Origin: Bordetella parapertussis
GTDB lineage: Bacteria > Pseudomonadota > Gammaproteobacteria > Burkholderiales > Burkholderiaceae_C
Direction: 5' to 3'
DNA length: 25,253 bases
Assembly (NCBI GenBank): GCA_945890735.1
Contig: CAMDCZ010000033.1
Coordinates: 1 to 25,253, forward strand
In this document: positions 1 through 7,754 of the stretch, in pieces
How positions within the stretch are numbered: the stretch's first letter is position 1
Layout: the number at the start of each line of letters is the position of its first letter
The notes under the pieces: generated by a model
Databases searched by the model: none
Seen by the model: the letters and a program-made list of their open reading frames with translations, nothing else
Told to the model about the DNA's origin: nothing
Made by a program: the position numbers and the translations under genes

Positions 1-920
1 CCAAAGTCAGCAAACTGCGCTGCCAAGTCGGCTTCTGCGTGCTCCAGCACAAAATACCTGAAAGCTTCGGCCGCTGGCGACAGCAGCTTGGACAAGGTGT
101 GCACCACATGCCAAGCACGCACCACGGGTGCACCCTTGACCTTCAAGACGCACAGTTGCTGGGTTTGCAGCTCGAGGCCAATGGTGTGCAGGCTCAAAAA
201 GCTCAGCCCCAAATTGGCCTTGACCGCCTGTTTGATCGCGTCATTGCTTTTGAGTTCCATGGTGAAACGGGGTTGAAACCGGGCTTGTGTGAAAAACGCT
301 TCCATCGCGGAGCGGGTGCCCGAGCCGGGTTCGCGCACGATGAAGGACTGTTGACGCAAATCCTCGGCCTGCAAGCCGGATTCGCTCGCCAAAGGGTGAT
401 CGGGAGAGGCCACAAACACCAGCGGGTTAGCGGCGAAGGGCTCGGCGCGGGTCGGGATTTCAGAGGGCGGGCTGCCCATCACGGCAATGTCCACCTCGCT
501 GTTTTGCAGCCATTGCACCAACTCGCTTCGGTTGCCCACGTTCAGCGCCAGGTCAATGCCCTCGTGCTCATTCAAAAACTTGCGCAGCAAAGCGGGGATG
601 AAATAAGTGGTGGTGTCAACCATGCCGATGGTCAGCTTGCCGGTTTGGATGCGCTGCAAGCGGGCCGCGGCGTCTTCGGCGTCTTTGAGCAGGGCAAGCA
701 TTTTGCGGGCATAGACCAGCATGTACTCGCCACTGGTGGTGAGCGACACCTTGCGGCCCTGACGCTCAAACAGCGGCATGCCCACAGCCGCTTCTAACTC
801 TTTGATTTGCATGGTGATTGCGGGCGCAGACACGTGCAAAGTCTCGGCAGCTTTGGCGAAACTGAGGTGGCGAGCGACCGCATTGAACACCCGCAATTGA
901 CGAAAGGTGGCGTTTTTCAA
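1..920 (-). CDS. cbbR: CbbR, LysR-type regulator of the Calvin cycle operon (3' end cut by window edge)
   Basis: I translated this frame by hand. About 306 residues are visible, beginning MKNATFRQLRVF, which is the usual N-terminus of CbbR. The LysR winged helix-turn-helix occupies roughly residues 1-60, with the recognition-helix region around APAITMQIKELE and the wing around FERQGRKVSLT. The effector-binding domain follows from about residue 90 (GKLTIGMVDTTTYF). CbbR proteins bind the cbb promoter and sense metabolites such as phosphoenolpyruvate, RuBP or NADPH. The start is a TTG at 918-920, with an in-frame TAA directly before it, so no longer N-terminus is possible. No clear ribosome-binding site is visible. 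The gene diverges from cbbL across a gap of about 97 bases. Only the last few residues are lost at the edge. Confidence 0.93.
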   Translation of the reverse strand, partial: MKNATFRQLRVFNAVARHLSFAKAAETLHVSAPAITMQIKELEAAVGMPLFERQGRKVSLTTSGEYMLVYARKMLALLKDAEDAAARLQRIQTGKLTIGMVDTTTYFIPALLRKFLNEHEGIDLALNVGNRSELVQWLQNSEVDIAVMGSPPSEIPTRAEPFAANPLVFVASPDHPLASESGLQAEDLRQQSFIVREPGSGTRSAMEAFFTQARFQPRFTMELKSNDAIKQAVKANLGLSFLSLHTIGLELQTQQLCVLKVKGAPVVRAWHVVHTLSKLLSPAAEAFRYFVLEHAEADLAAQFADF

Positions 921-1017
921 TTAAGGAAAGCTGAATCGAAAGCTCTGAAAATATGAATTTACTTATTCTGCCAGCTTTTTTACAGTCCTTCCATCTTCTC
1001 ACCCGATGGAGTTTTCA
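921..1017. promoter_or_regulatory. cbbR-cbbL divergent control region
   Basis: This A+T-rich spacer lies between the divergent cbbR and cbbL starts and must hold both promoters and the CbbR operator. Visible repeats are an imperfect direct repeat (GAAAGCTGAA at 926-935 and GAAAGCTCTGAA at 938-949) and a short inverted repeat (GAAT at 955-958 and ATTC at 965-968, six bases apart) touching the likely -35 of cbbL. LysR-type operators contain interrupted T-N11-A dyads. Assigning these repeats to CbbR is inference. Confidence 0.6.
958..986 (+). promoter_or_regulatory. Candidate sigma-70 promoter of the cbb operon
   Basis: A -35-like TTTACT (958-963) and a -10-like TACAGT (981-986) are separated by 17 bases. 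Each matches four of the six consensus positions. Transcription would start near 993, leaving a leader of about 25 bases that carries the GGAG at 1008-1011. The inverted repeat at 955-968 overlaps the -35, a sensible place for an activator of the LysR class. Confidence 0.45.
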
Positions 1018-2475
1018 ATGACCGCAAGCACCCAAATCACCGATGCCAAAAAGCGCTACAGCGCTGGCGTACTCAAGTACAAACAGATGGGCTACTGGAT
1101 GCCCGACTATGTACCCATCGACACAGACACCATCTGTCTGTTTCGCATTACCCCCCAAGAGGGCGTGGACCCCGAGGAGGCAGCAGCGGCTGTGGCCGGC
1201 GAATCCTCCACCGCCACCTGGACCGTGGTGTGGACTGACCGCCTGACCGCCTGCGACAGCTACCGCGCCAAGGCCTACAAAGTCGAAGCCGTGCCCGGAC
1301 GCCCAGGCGAGTACTTTGCTTGGGTGGCCTATGACCTGATCTTGTTCGAGGAAGGCTCCATCTCCAACATGACCGCGTCTTTGATCGGCAACGTGTTTTC
1401 CTTCAAGCCGCTCAAGGCCGCCCGTTTGGAAGACATCCGATTGCCCGTGGCCTACATCAAGACCTTCAAAGGCCCACCCACAGGTTTGATCGTGGAGCGC
1501 GAGCGCTTGGACAAATTTGGCCGTCCCTTGTTGGGCGCCACCACCAAGCCCAAGCTCGGTTTGTCAGGCCGCAACTACGGCCGCGTGATTTACGAGGGCC
1601 TCAAAGGCGGTTTGGACTTCATGAAAGACGACGAGAACATCAACTCACAGCCTTTCATGCACTGGCGTGACCGTTTCTTGTACGTGATGGACGGTGTGAA
1701 CAAAGCGCAAGCCGTGACCGGTGAGGTCAAGGGCTCGTACCTGAACGTGACCGGTGCCACCATGGAAGACATCTATGAGCGTGCAGAGTTCGCCAAAGAG
1801 CTCGGCTCGGTCGTGATCATGCTGGACTTGGTGATCGGCTGGTCAGCGATCCAAAGCATGGCCAACTGGGCGCGCAAAAACGACATGATCGTGCACATGC
1901 ACCGCGCTGGACACGGCACCTACACCCGCCAGAAAAACCACGGCGTGAGTTTCCGCGTCATGGCCAAGTGGCTGCGCTTGGCGGGTGTCGATCACCTGCA
2001 CACCGGCACCGCGGTGGGCAAGCTCGAGGGCGACCCGCTGACCGTGCAAGGCTATTACAACGTGTGCCGCGACAGCTACACCAAGCAAGACTTGCCACGC
2101 GGTTTGTTCTTTGACCAAGATTGGGCCGACACCAAGAAGGTCATGCCCGTGGCGTCAGGCGGTATCCACGCCGGTCAAATGCACCAGCTCATCGACTTGT
2201 TCGGCGACGATGTGATTTTGCAATTCGGTGGCGGCACCATCGGTCACCCCCAAGGCATCCAAGCCGGTGCCGTGGCCAACCGTGTGGCGCTCGAGTCCAT
2301 GGTCAAAGCACGCAACGAAGGCAAGAACATCTTGGAAGAAGGCCCCACGATTTTGAAGAACGCCGCCAAAACCTGCGGACCCTTGCAAGCGGCGTTGGAC
2401 ACCTGGGGCGACATCAGCTTCAACTACCAATCCACAGACAGCAGCGACTATGCCGTCACCCCAAGCGTTGCTTGA
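1018..2475 (+). CDS. cbbL: Ribulose-1,5-bisphosphate carboxylase/oxygenase large subunit, form IC (red type)
   Basis: This catalytic large subunit (485 residues, normal for form IC) carboxylates ribulose bisphosphate to two 3-phosphoglycerates, and also oxygenates it to give 2-phosphoglycolate. The active-site lysines in TTKPKLGLSGR are present. The carbamylation motif GLDFMKDDEN places K203 as the carbamylated lysine, with D205 and E206 as magnesium ligands. Loop 6 (GTAVGKLEGDP) supplies K335. The N-terminus (KKRYSAGVLKYKQMGYWMP) and the following red-type small subunit and cbbX mark it as red-type. I chose the ATG at 1018 because GGAG at 1008-1011 sits six bases before it. An in-frame ATG at 1006 overlaps that ribosome-binding site and has none of its own. 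Confidence 0.98.
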   Translation: MTASTQITDAKKRYSAGVLKYKQMGYWMPDYVPIDTDTICLFRITPQEGVDPEEAAAAVAGESSTATWTVVWTDRLTACDSYRAKAYKVEAVPGRPGEYFAWVAYDLILFEEGSISNMTASLIGNVFSFKPLKAARLEDIRLPVAYIKTFKGPPTGLIVERERLDKFGRPLLGATTKPKLGLSGRNYGRVIYEGLKGGLDFMKDDENINSQPFMHWRDRFLYVMDGVNKAQAVTGEVKGSYLNVTGATMEDIYERAEFAKELGSVVIMLDLVIGWSAIQSMANWARKNDMIVHMHRAGHGTYTRQKNHGVSFRVMAKWLRLAGVDHLHTGTAVGKLEGDPLTVQGYYNVCRDSYTKQDLPRGLFFDQDWADTKKVMPVASGGIHAGQMHQLIDLFGDDVILQFGGGTIGHPQGIQAGAVANRVALESMVKARNEGKNILEEGPTILKNAAKTCGPLQAALDTWGDISFNYQSTDSSDYAVTPSVA

Positions 2476-2493
2476 TACACAAAGGAAACTCAC

Positions 2494-2934
2494 ATGTTGA
2501 CCAACCCCACCGGGAAACTCACCCAAGGCCAGTTCAGCTTTTTGCCTGAGCTCACTGACGCGGAAATCGGCTTGCAAATCAAGTATGGCCTGTCCAAAGG
2601 CTACGCTTGGAGCGTGGAATACACCGACGACCCGCACCCACGCAACACTTACTGGGACATGTTCGGCATGCCCATGTTCGACCTGCAAGATCCCGCCGGT
2701 GTTTTGCTCGAAGTCAACAACTGCCGCAAAACCTTCCCCAACCACTACATCCGCTTGATGGCATTTGACTCCACCCGCGGCATTGAATCGGTGGCCATGA
2801 GCTTCATCGTGCACCGACCCGCCAATGAGCCTGGCTTCCGCTTGGACCGCCAAGAAGTGCAGGGTCGCAGCATGCGCTACACCACGCATGGCTACGCGAG
2901 CGACAAACCAGAAACCAAGCGTTACAGCAAGTAA
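2494..2934 (+). CDS. cbbS: RuBisCO small subunit, red type
   Basis: The 146-residue product is the small subunit of the L8S8 holoenzyme. The N-terminal half carries the family pattern around FSFLPELTDAEI, the tract SVEYTDDPHPRNTYWDMFG, and DPAGVLLEVNNCRK. The C-terminal tail of about 40 residues (from HRPANEPGF to the end) is the extension that forms a beta-hairpin in the central channel of red-type enzymes and is absent from green-type subunits. A ribosome-binding site, AAAGGAAA, lies about seven bases before the ATG. It starts 18 bases after cbbL, so co-transcription and matched expression are expected. Confidence 0.97.
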   Translation: MLTNPTGKLTQGQFSFLPELTDAEIGLQIKYGLSKGYAWSVEYTDDPHPRNTYWDMFGMPMFDLQDPAGVLLEVNNCRKTFPNHYIRLMAFDSTRGIESVAMSFIVHRPANEPGFRLDRQEVQGRSMRYTTHGYASDKPETKRYSK

Positions 2935-2946
2935 GCCCAGACCACC

Positions 2947-3918
2947 ATGAACGCACCTGCATACAACCTGCCAGGGGTGACCCCCATGCCCGAGTCCCAG
3001 CCCCATGCGAGTGGCTCGGGTGTGGCTGTGACCGACACCGGCGCGCGTACCGTGGCCGAGGTCATGGCGCAGACGCAAGTGCAACAGGTGATGGACGCGC
3101 TGGACCGCGACTTGGTCGGCTTGAAGCCGGTCAAGACGCGCATCCGGGACATCGCGGCCTTGTTGGTGATTGACCGCTTGCGCTTGAACCTGGGATTGGC
3201 TGCGCAAGCGCCGTCACTGCACATGTGTTTCAGTGGCAACCCTGGCACGGGCAAAACCACGGTGGCCATGCGCATGGCGCAAATCCTGCACGAGTTGGGT
3301 TATGTGCGCAGCGGCCATTTGGTGGCGGTCACGCGGGACGATTTGGTGGGCCAGTACATCGGTCACACCGCACCCAAAACCAAAGAAGTGCTGAAAAAAG
3401 CCATGGGCGGCGTGCTGTTCATTGACGAGGCGTATTACCTGTACCGCCCTGAAAACGAGCGCGACTATGGGCAAGAGGCGATCGAGATTTTGTTGCAGGT
3501 CATGGAAAACCAACGTGACGACTTGGTGGTGATCTTGGCGGGCTACAAGGACCGGATGGACACCTTCTTCCAGTCCAACCCTGGCATGAACTCACGCATC
3601 GCGCACCACATCGATTTCCCCGACTACGCGGAAGACGAGTTGGCAGAAATTGCCCAGCACATGCTGCAAGTGCAAAACTACCGACTCGACCCTGAAGCGC
3701 AAGCCGCGTTTGGACAGTACCTGCACTTGCGCAAGCAGCAACCGCACTTTGCCAATGCCCGCAGTGTCCGCAATGCCTTGGAGCGGGCCCGCCTGCGTCA
3801 AGCCAGCCGCTTGTTTGCCAACCCCGACAAAGTGTTGACCGCGGATGACCTGAGCACCTTGAATGCCCAGGACATCTTGGCCAGCCGTGTCTTTCAAGCC
3901 CCGCAGGTCAAGCCATGA
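2947..3918 (+). CDS. cbbX: CbbX, AAA+ red-type RuBisCO activase
   Basis: This hexameric AAA+ ATPase pulls on the C-terminus of red-type CbbL to release inhibitory sugar phosphates. The Walker A motif GNPGTGKTT (K103) and Walker B LFIDEA (D160, E161) are intact, and the pore-loop region YIGHTAPKT lies between them. A sensor-type stretch NPGMNSRIAHHIDFPDY follows in the C-terminal half. At 323 residues it has the usual length. The start is uncertain. The ATG at 2947 has no obvious ribosome-binding site, whereas the in-frame ATG at 2986 has AGGGG at 2973-2977, eight bases upstream, and would remove 13 poorly conserved residues. The last four bases overlap cbbY. Confidence 0.96.
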   Translation: MNAPAYNLPGVTPMPESQPHASGSGVAVTDTGARTVAEVMAQTQVQQVMDALDRDLVGLKPVKTRIRDIAALLVIDRLRLNLGLAAQAPSLHMCFSGNPGTGKTTVAMRMAQILHELGYVRSGHLVAVTRDDLVGQYIGHTAPKTKEVLKKAMGGVLFIDEAYYLYRPENERDYGQEAIEILLQVMENQRDDLVVILAGYKDRMDTFFQSNPGMNSRIAHHIDFPDYAEDELAEIAQHMLQVQNYRLDPEAQAAFGQYLHLRKQQPHFANARSVRNALERARLRQASRLFANPDKVLTADDLSTLNAQDILASRVFQAPQVKP

Positions 3919-4640
3919 GCCGATTGCAAGCACTGATCTTCGATGTCGACGGCACCTTGGCCGACACCGAAACCGCCCACATGAACGCCTTCAACCATGC
4001 CTTCGAGCAAGAGGGCATGGATTGGCATTGGGATTTGCCAACCTACACCGAGCTGCTGGGCATCTCCGGCGGCAAAGAACGCATGCTGCATTTTTGGCAG
4101 CAAACACACCCGGACATGAAAGCCATCGATGGGGGCGCTTTGCAAGACACGATCGAGCGATTGCATGCGGTCAAAACAGCGGCCTATGAAAGCGCGGTGC
4201 AAAGCGGCGAGGTGCAATTGCGCCCCGGTGTGCTCGCCCTGATCCAAGCCGCGCACCAAGCCGGTCTGCGGTTGGCGATCGCCACCACCACTTCACCTGT
4301 GAATATCGCGGTGTTGCTGCGCACCGCGATCGGACCAGACTGGAAAGACATGTTCGTGGTGATCGAAGACGCGTCCACCGCGCCCAAGAAAAAACCGCAT
4401 CCGCAGGTTTATACGCAGACCCTGACGCGATTGGGTTTGCCTGCCAGCGGTTGCATGGCTTTTGAAGATTCCAGCAATGGCTTGCAAGCGGCCCTGGCCG
4501 CGGGCTTGGCAACCATCGTCACCCCCAACAGCTTTACCCAACACCATGATTTCACCGGCGCATCTCAGGTGGTGCCTGATTTGAGCCATGTGGATTTGGC
4601 CCAGTTACACGCTTGGCATGCCAGCCCACAAAAGACCTGA
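3915..4640 (+). CDS. cbbY: CbbY, HAD-superfamily xylulose-1,5-bisphosphate phosphatase-like protein
   Basis: This HAD hydrolase of 241 residues has the nucleophile motif IFDVDGTLADTE (D10 nucleophile, D12 acid/base), a helical cap domain at roughly residues 20-90, a motif II threonine region (AIATTTSPVNI), a motif III lysine near KKKPHPQVY and the motif IV acidic pair at FEDSSNG. CbbY proteins linked to red-type RuBisCO dephosphorylate xylulose-1,5-bisphosphate, a misfire product that blocks the active site, so this is a repair partner of CbbX. Phosphoglycolate phosphatase activity is a less likely alternative. It begins inside the cbbX stop (ATGA overlap, 3915-3918), which suggests translational coupling. 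Confidence 0.93.
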   Translation: MSRLQALIFDVDGTLADTETAHMNAFNHAFEQEGMDWHWDLPTYTELLGISGGKERMLHFWQQTHPDMKAIDGGALQDTIERLHAVKTAAYESAVQSGEVQLRPGVLALIQAAHQAGLRLAIATTTSPVNIAVLLRTAIGPDWKDMFVVIEDASTAPKKKPHPQVYTQTLTRLGLPASGCMAFEDSSNGLQAALAAGLATIVTPNSFTQHHDFTGASQVVPDLSHVDLAQLHAWHASPQKT

Positions 4641-4652
4641 CAGGAGACCCCG

Positions 4653-5747
4653 ATGCCTTTGCGCCACCGCACCACCTTGACCCAGTACCTGATTGAAGAG
4701 CGCCGCCGTTTCCCCGGCTCCAGTGGCGACTTCAATGCCTTGGTGCTGGACATCGCCTTGGCTTGCAAAGCCATTGCCCGGGCAGTGGCCATGGGTGAAT
4801 TGGGTGGCTTGTACGGCGACCACCCCGGCGAGGCCGGTGGCGCCATCAACGTGCAAGGTGAAACCCAAAAGAAACTCGATGTGCTGAGCAACGAGTTGTT
4901 CATTCGCTTGAACCAATGGGGCGGACACTTGGCGGGCATGGCGTCGGAAGAAATGACCGACCCTTACCAAATCCCCAAGGCCAACCCGCGTGGCAAGTAC
5001 CTGTTGGTGTTTGACCCGCTGGACGGTTCGAGCAACATCGATGTGAACGTGTCGGTGGGCAGCATCTTCTCGGTGCTGCGCGCCCCGCCAGACGCCATCG
5101 ACAGTGGTCGCGACCTGACGGAGCAAGACTTTTTGCAACCGGGCACCAGCCAAGTGGCCGCAGGCTATGCGCTGTACGGCCCGACCACCATGCTGGTGTT
5201 GACGGTGGGCAATGGCGTGGCTGGGTTCACCTTGGACCCGAACCTCGGCGAGTTCATGCTGACACACCCCAAGTTGCACGTGCCCGAGGACACCCAAGAG
5301 TTTGCGATCAACGCCTCCAACAGCCGATTTTGGGAAGCACCGATCAAGCGGTATGTGGATGAATGCCTGGCTGGCAAATCCGGTCCGCGCGGGAAAGACT
5401 TCAACATGCGTTGGATCGCTTCCATGGTGGCCGAGGCGCACCGTATCTTGATGCGCGGCGGCGTGTTCATGTACCCGCGCGACAACAAAGACCCGAGCAA
5501 AGCCGGGCGCTTGCGCCTGCTGTACGAAGCCAACCCGATTGGCATGGTGATGGAGCAGGCCGGTGGCCGCGCCAGCACGGGCCGCGAACCCATGCTGTCG
5601 GTTCAGCCCAGCGGTTTGCACCAACGCATCGGCTTGGTGTTTGGCTCGAAAAACGAAGTCGAGCGCATCGAGCGTTACCACCGTGAGCCTGTTGAAATAG
5701 AAAACAACACGCCTTTGTTTGCTGAACGCACCTTGTTCCGCGATTGA
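4653..5747 (+). CDS. cbbF: Class I fructose-1,6-bisphosphatase (likely also sedoheptulose-1,7-bisphosphatase)
   Basis: This enzyme hydrolyses fructose-1,6-bisphosphate in RuBP regeneration. Bacterial cbb homologues often also take sedoheptulose-1,7-bisphosphate, and no separate SBPase is present here. The metal-binding motif FDPLDGSSNID is intact (D121, L123, D124), followed by VGSIFSV. The substrate-binding area includes NASNSRFWE and MRWIASMVAEAHRIL, and the C-terminal third contains the tract around ANPIGMVMEQAGG. Its 364 residues are typical for cbbF of this order, somewhat longer than the E. coli enzyme. A good ribosome-binding site (AGGAGA) precedes the ATG, 12 bases after cbbY. Confidence 0.97.
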   Translation: MPLRHRTTLTQYLIEERRRFPGSSGDFNALVLDIALACKAIARAVAMGELGGLYGDHPGEAGGAINVQGETQKKLDVLSNELFIRLNQWGGHLAGMASEEMTDPYQIPKANPRGKYLLVFDPLDGSSNIDVNVSVGSIFSVLRAPPDAIDSGRDLTEQDFLQPGTSQVAAGYALYGPTTMLVLTVGNGVAGFTLDPNLGEFMLTHPKLHVPEDTQEFAINASNSRFWEAPIKRYVDECLAGKSGPRGKDFNMRWIASMVAEAHRILMRGGVFMYPRDNKDPSKAGRLRLLYEANPIGMVMEQAGGRASTGREPMLSVQPSGLHQRIGLVFGSKNEVERIERYHREPVEIENNTPLFAERTLFRD

Positions 5748-5769
5748 TCTCCTTTGGAAAGCCTGAGCC

Positions 5770-6642
5770 ATGTCTGTTAAACACCCCATCATCGCCATCA
5801 CTGGTTCCTCCGGTGCTGGCACCACCTCGGTGACCCGCACTTTTGAAAATATTTTTCGCCGCGAAAAAGTCACTGCCGCCATCATCGAAGGCGACAGCTT
5901 TCACCGCTTCGACCGCTTAGAAATGCGCAAAATGGCCGCCGACGCTGAAAAGCAAGGCGACAAAAACTTCAGTCACTTTGGCCCCACCACCAACCTGTTC
6001 CCTGAGCTCGAAGCCTTGTTCAAGTCTTATGGCGACACCGGCACGGGCAAGCGCCGCAAGTACTTGCATGACCATGAGGAGGCTGCGCCTTACAAACAAG
6101 ACCCCGGCACCTTCACGCCTTGGGAAGACGTGCCCTCGGACACCGATTTGTTGTTTTACGAAGGCTTGCACGGCGCGGTGGTCACCCCCGAGGTCAACAT
6201 CGCCAAGCACCCTGACTTGCTGATTGGCGTGGTGCCTGTCATCAACCTGGAGTGGATTCAAAAACTCTGGCGCGACAAATCCAAGCGTGGCTACTCGACC
6301 GAAGCGGTGACCGACACCATCCTGCGCCGCATGCCCGACTACGTGAACTACATCTGCCCGCAGTTTGCCCACACCCATGTCAACTTCCAGCGTGTGCCCT
6401 GTGTGGACACCTCCAACCCGTTCATCGCCCGCGAGATTCCCGCGCCCGATGAGAGCTTTGTGGTGATTCGCTTTGCCAACCCCAAGGGCATCGACTTTCC
6501 CTATTTGCTCAACATGATTCACGACTCTTTCATGTCCCGCGCCAACACCGTGGTGGTGCCTGGCGGCAAGATGGAGCTCGCGATGCAACTCATCTTCACA
6601 CCGTTTGTGTGGCGAATGATGGAACGCAAGAAAAAGGCCTGA
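5770..6642 (+). CDS. cbbP: Phosphoribulokinase, bacterial class I
   Basis: This enzyme phosphorylates ribulose-5-phosphate to RuBP, the committed regeneration step. The P-loop near the N-terminus reads GSSGAGTTS (residues 12-20). D42 in EGDSFHRFDR corresponds to the catalytic base of the Rhodobacter sphaeroides enzyme. The Walker-B-like region is LLFYEGLHGAV. At 290 residues it matches the proteobacterial octameric, allosteric type (NADH-activated, PEP/AMP-inhibited), not the thioredoxin-regulated plant type. It lies 22 bases after cbbF and 33 bases before cbbA. Confidence 0.97.
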   Translation: MSVKHPIIAITGSSGAGTTSVTRTFENIFRREKVTAAIIEGDSFHRFDRLEMRKMAADAEKQGDKNFSHFGPTTNLFPELEALFKSYGDTGTGKRRKYLHDHEEAAPYKQDPGTFTPWEDVPSDTDLLFYEGLHGAVVTPEVNIAKHPDLLIGVVPVINLEWIQKLWRDKSKRGYSTEAVTDTILRRMPDYVNYICPQFAHTHVNFQRVPCVDTSNPFIAREIPAPDESFVVIRFANPKGIDFPYLLNMIHDSFMSRANTVVVPGGKMELAMQLIFTPFVWRMMERKKKA

Positions 6643-6675
6643 GGCCATTCCCTAACTGTTTAACTGGAGATATTC

Positions 6676-7713
6676 ATGGCCCTCGTTTCTTTGCGCCAAG
6701 TGCTCGACCATGCTGCCGAACACGGCTATGGCGTGCCCGCTTTCAACGTCAATAACTTAGAGCAAGTGCAAGCCATCATGGAGGCTGCGCAAGAGACCCA
6801 CAGCCCGGTGATCTTGCAAGCCTCGGCGGGTGCACGCAAATACGCGGGCGAAGCTTATTTGCGCCACCTGGTGTTGGCCGCGATTGAATCGCACCCCGAC
6901 ATCCCTGTGGTGATGCACCAAGACCATGGCGTCTCCCCTGCGGTGTGCCAACAGTCGATTCGCTCGGGTTTCTCCAGCGTGATGATGGACGGCTCGCTCA
7001 TGCAAGACGGCAAGACCCCCGCCAGTTATGACTACAACGTGGACGTGACTCGCCGTGTCTGCGAGATGGCCCACGCGGTGGGCGTGTCCGTCGAAGGCGA
7101 GCTCGGTTGCTTGGGCTCCTTGGAGACGGGTGAGGCCGGCGAAGAAGACGGCATTGGTGCGGTGGGCAAACTCACGCACGACATGCTGCTGACCGACCCG
7201 GTGCAGGCCAAAGACTTTGTCGAGCGCACCGGCGTGGACGCCTTGGCGATCGCCATTGGTACCAGCCACGGTGCTTACAAATTCACCCGCAAGCCCACGG
7301 GCGACATCTTGGCCATGGACCAGATCGTGGCGATTCACCAAAGCATTCCCAACACCCATTTGGTGATGCACGGCTCGAGCAGCGTACCCCAAGAGTGGCT
7401 GGCGATCATCCGTGAGTTCGGTGGCGAGATCAAAGAAACCTATGGCGTGCCCGTGGAAGAAATCCAGCGCGGCATCCGCTCTGGTGTGCGCAAGGTCAAC
7501 ATCGATACCGACATTCGCTTGGCCATGACCGGTGCGATGCGCCAGGCCTTTGCACAAGACCGCAGCGAGTTCGACCCGCGCAAAGTGCTGATCGCTGCGC
7601 GCAAGGCGGCACGCGGCATTTGCAAAGCCCGTTTCGAAGCCTTTGGGTGTGCCGGGCATGCGGACCGCATCAAACCCATTGCACTCGATGACATGGTCAG
7701 TCGTTACGCCTGA
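6676..7713 (+). CDS. cbbA: Class II fructose-bisphosphate aldolase, Calvin cycle subtype
   Basis: This zinc-dependent aldolase of 345 residues makes fructose-1,6-bisphosphate, and in cbb operons usually also sedoheptulose-1,7-bisphosphate. Zinc and catalytic residues are visible: HQDHG (D83 catalytic, H84 zinc), GTSHGAYK (H198) and VMHGSSSVP (H232). The late motif KVNIDTDIRLAMTGAMR binds substrate phosphate. The length and the segment GCLGSLETGEAGEEDG fit the Calvin subtype. A GGAG lies just upstream of the ATG. It is the last Calvin cycle gene in the run; the next genes act on glycine and serine. Confidence 0.97.
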   Translation: MALVSLRQVLDHAAEHGYGVPAFNVNNLEQVQAIMEAAQETHSPVILQASAGARKYAGEAYLRHLVLAAIESHPDIPVVMHQDHGVSPAVCQQSIRSGFSSVMMDGSLMQDGKTPASYDYNVDVTRRVCEMAHAVGVSVEGELGCLGSLETGEAGEEDGIGAVGKLTHDMLLTDPVQAKDFVERTGVDALAIAIGTSHGAYKFTRKPTGDILAMDQIVAIHQSIPNTHLVMHGSSSVPQEWLAIIREFGGEIKETYGVPVEEIQRGIRSGVRKVNIDTDIRLAMTGAMRQAFAQDRSEFDPRKVLIAARKAARGICKARFEAFGCAGHADRIKPIALDDMVSRYA

Positions 7714-7754
7714 CCGATCCACTCCTTGTTGCCCCACCCTTTTCAAAGACAGCC

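Noticed and set aside
39..797. Plus-strand open frame of 252 codons at the left end
   Set aside because: It is antisense to cbbR, whose minus-strand translation is a complete LysR protein. The plus-strand product has no recognisable motif.
1006..1017. Earlier ATG for cbbL
   Set aside because: It overlaps the GGAG that serves the ATG at 1018 and has no ribosome-binding site of its own.
2155..3207. Minus-strand open frame of 350 codons opposite cbbL/cbbS/cbbX; a similar one lies at 6757-7776 opposite cbbA
   Set aside because: Both are antisense to enzymes with intact catalytic motifs, and neither has a recognisable domain or convincing start signal.
4605..5885. Minus-strand open frame of 426 codons opposite cbbF
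   Set aside because: It mirrors the highly conserved cbbF frame and spans gene boundaries. Long antisense frames are common in high-G+C genes, and no domain is recognisable.
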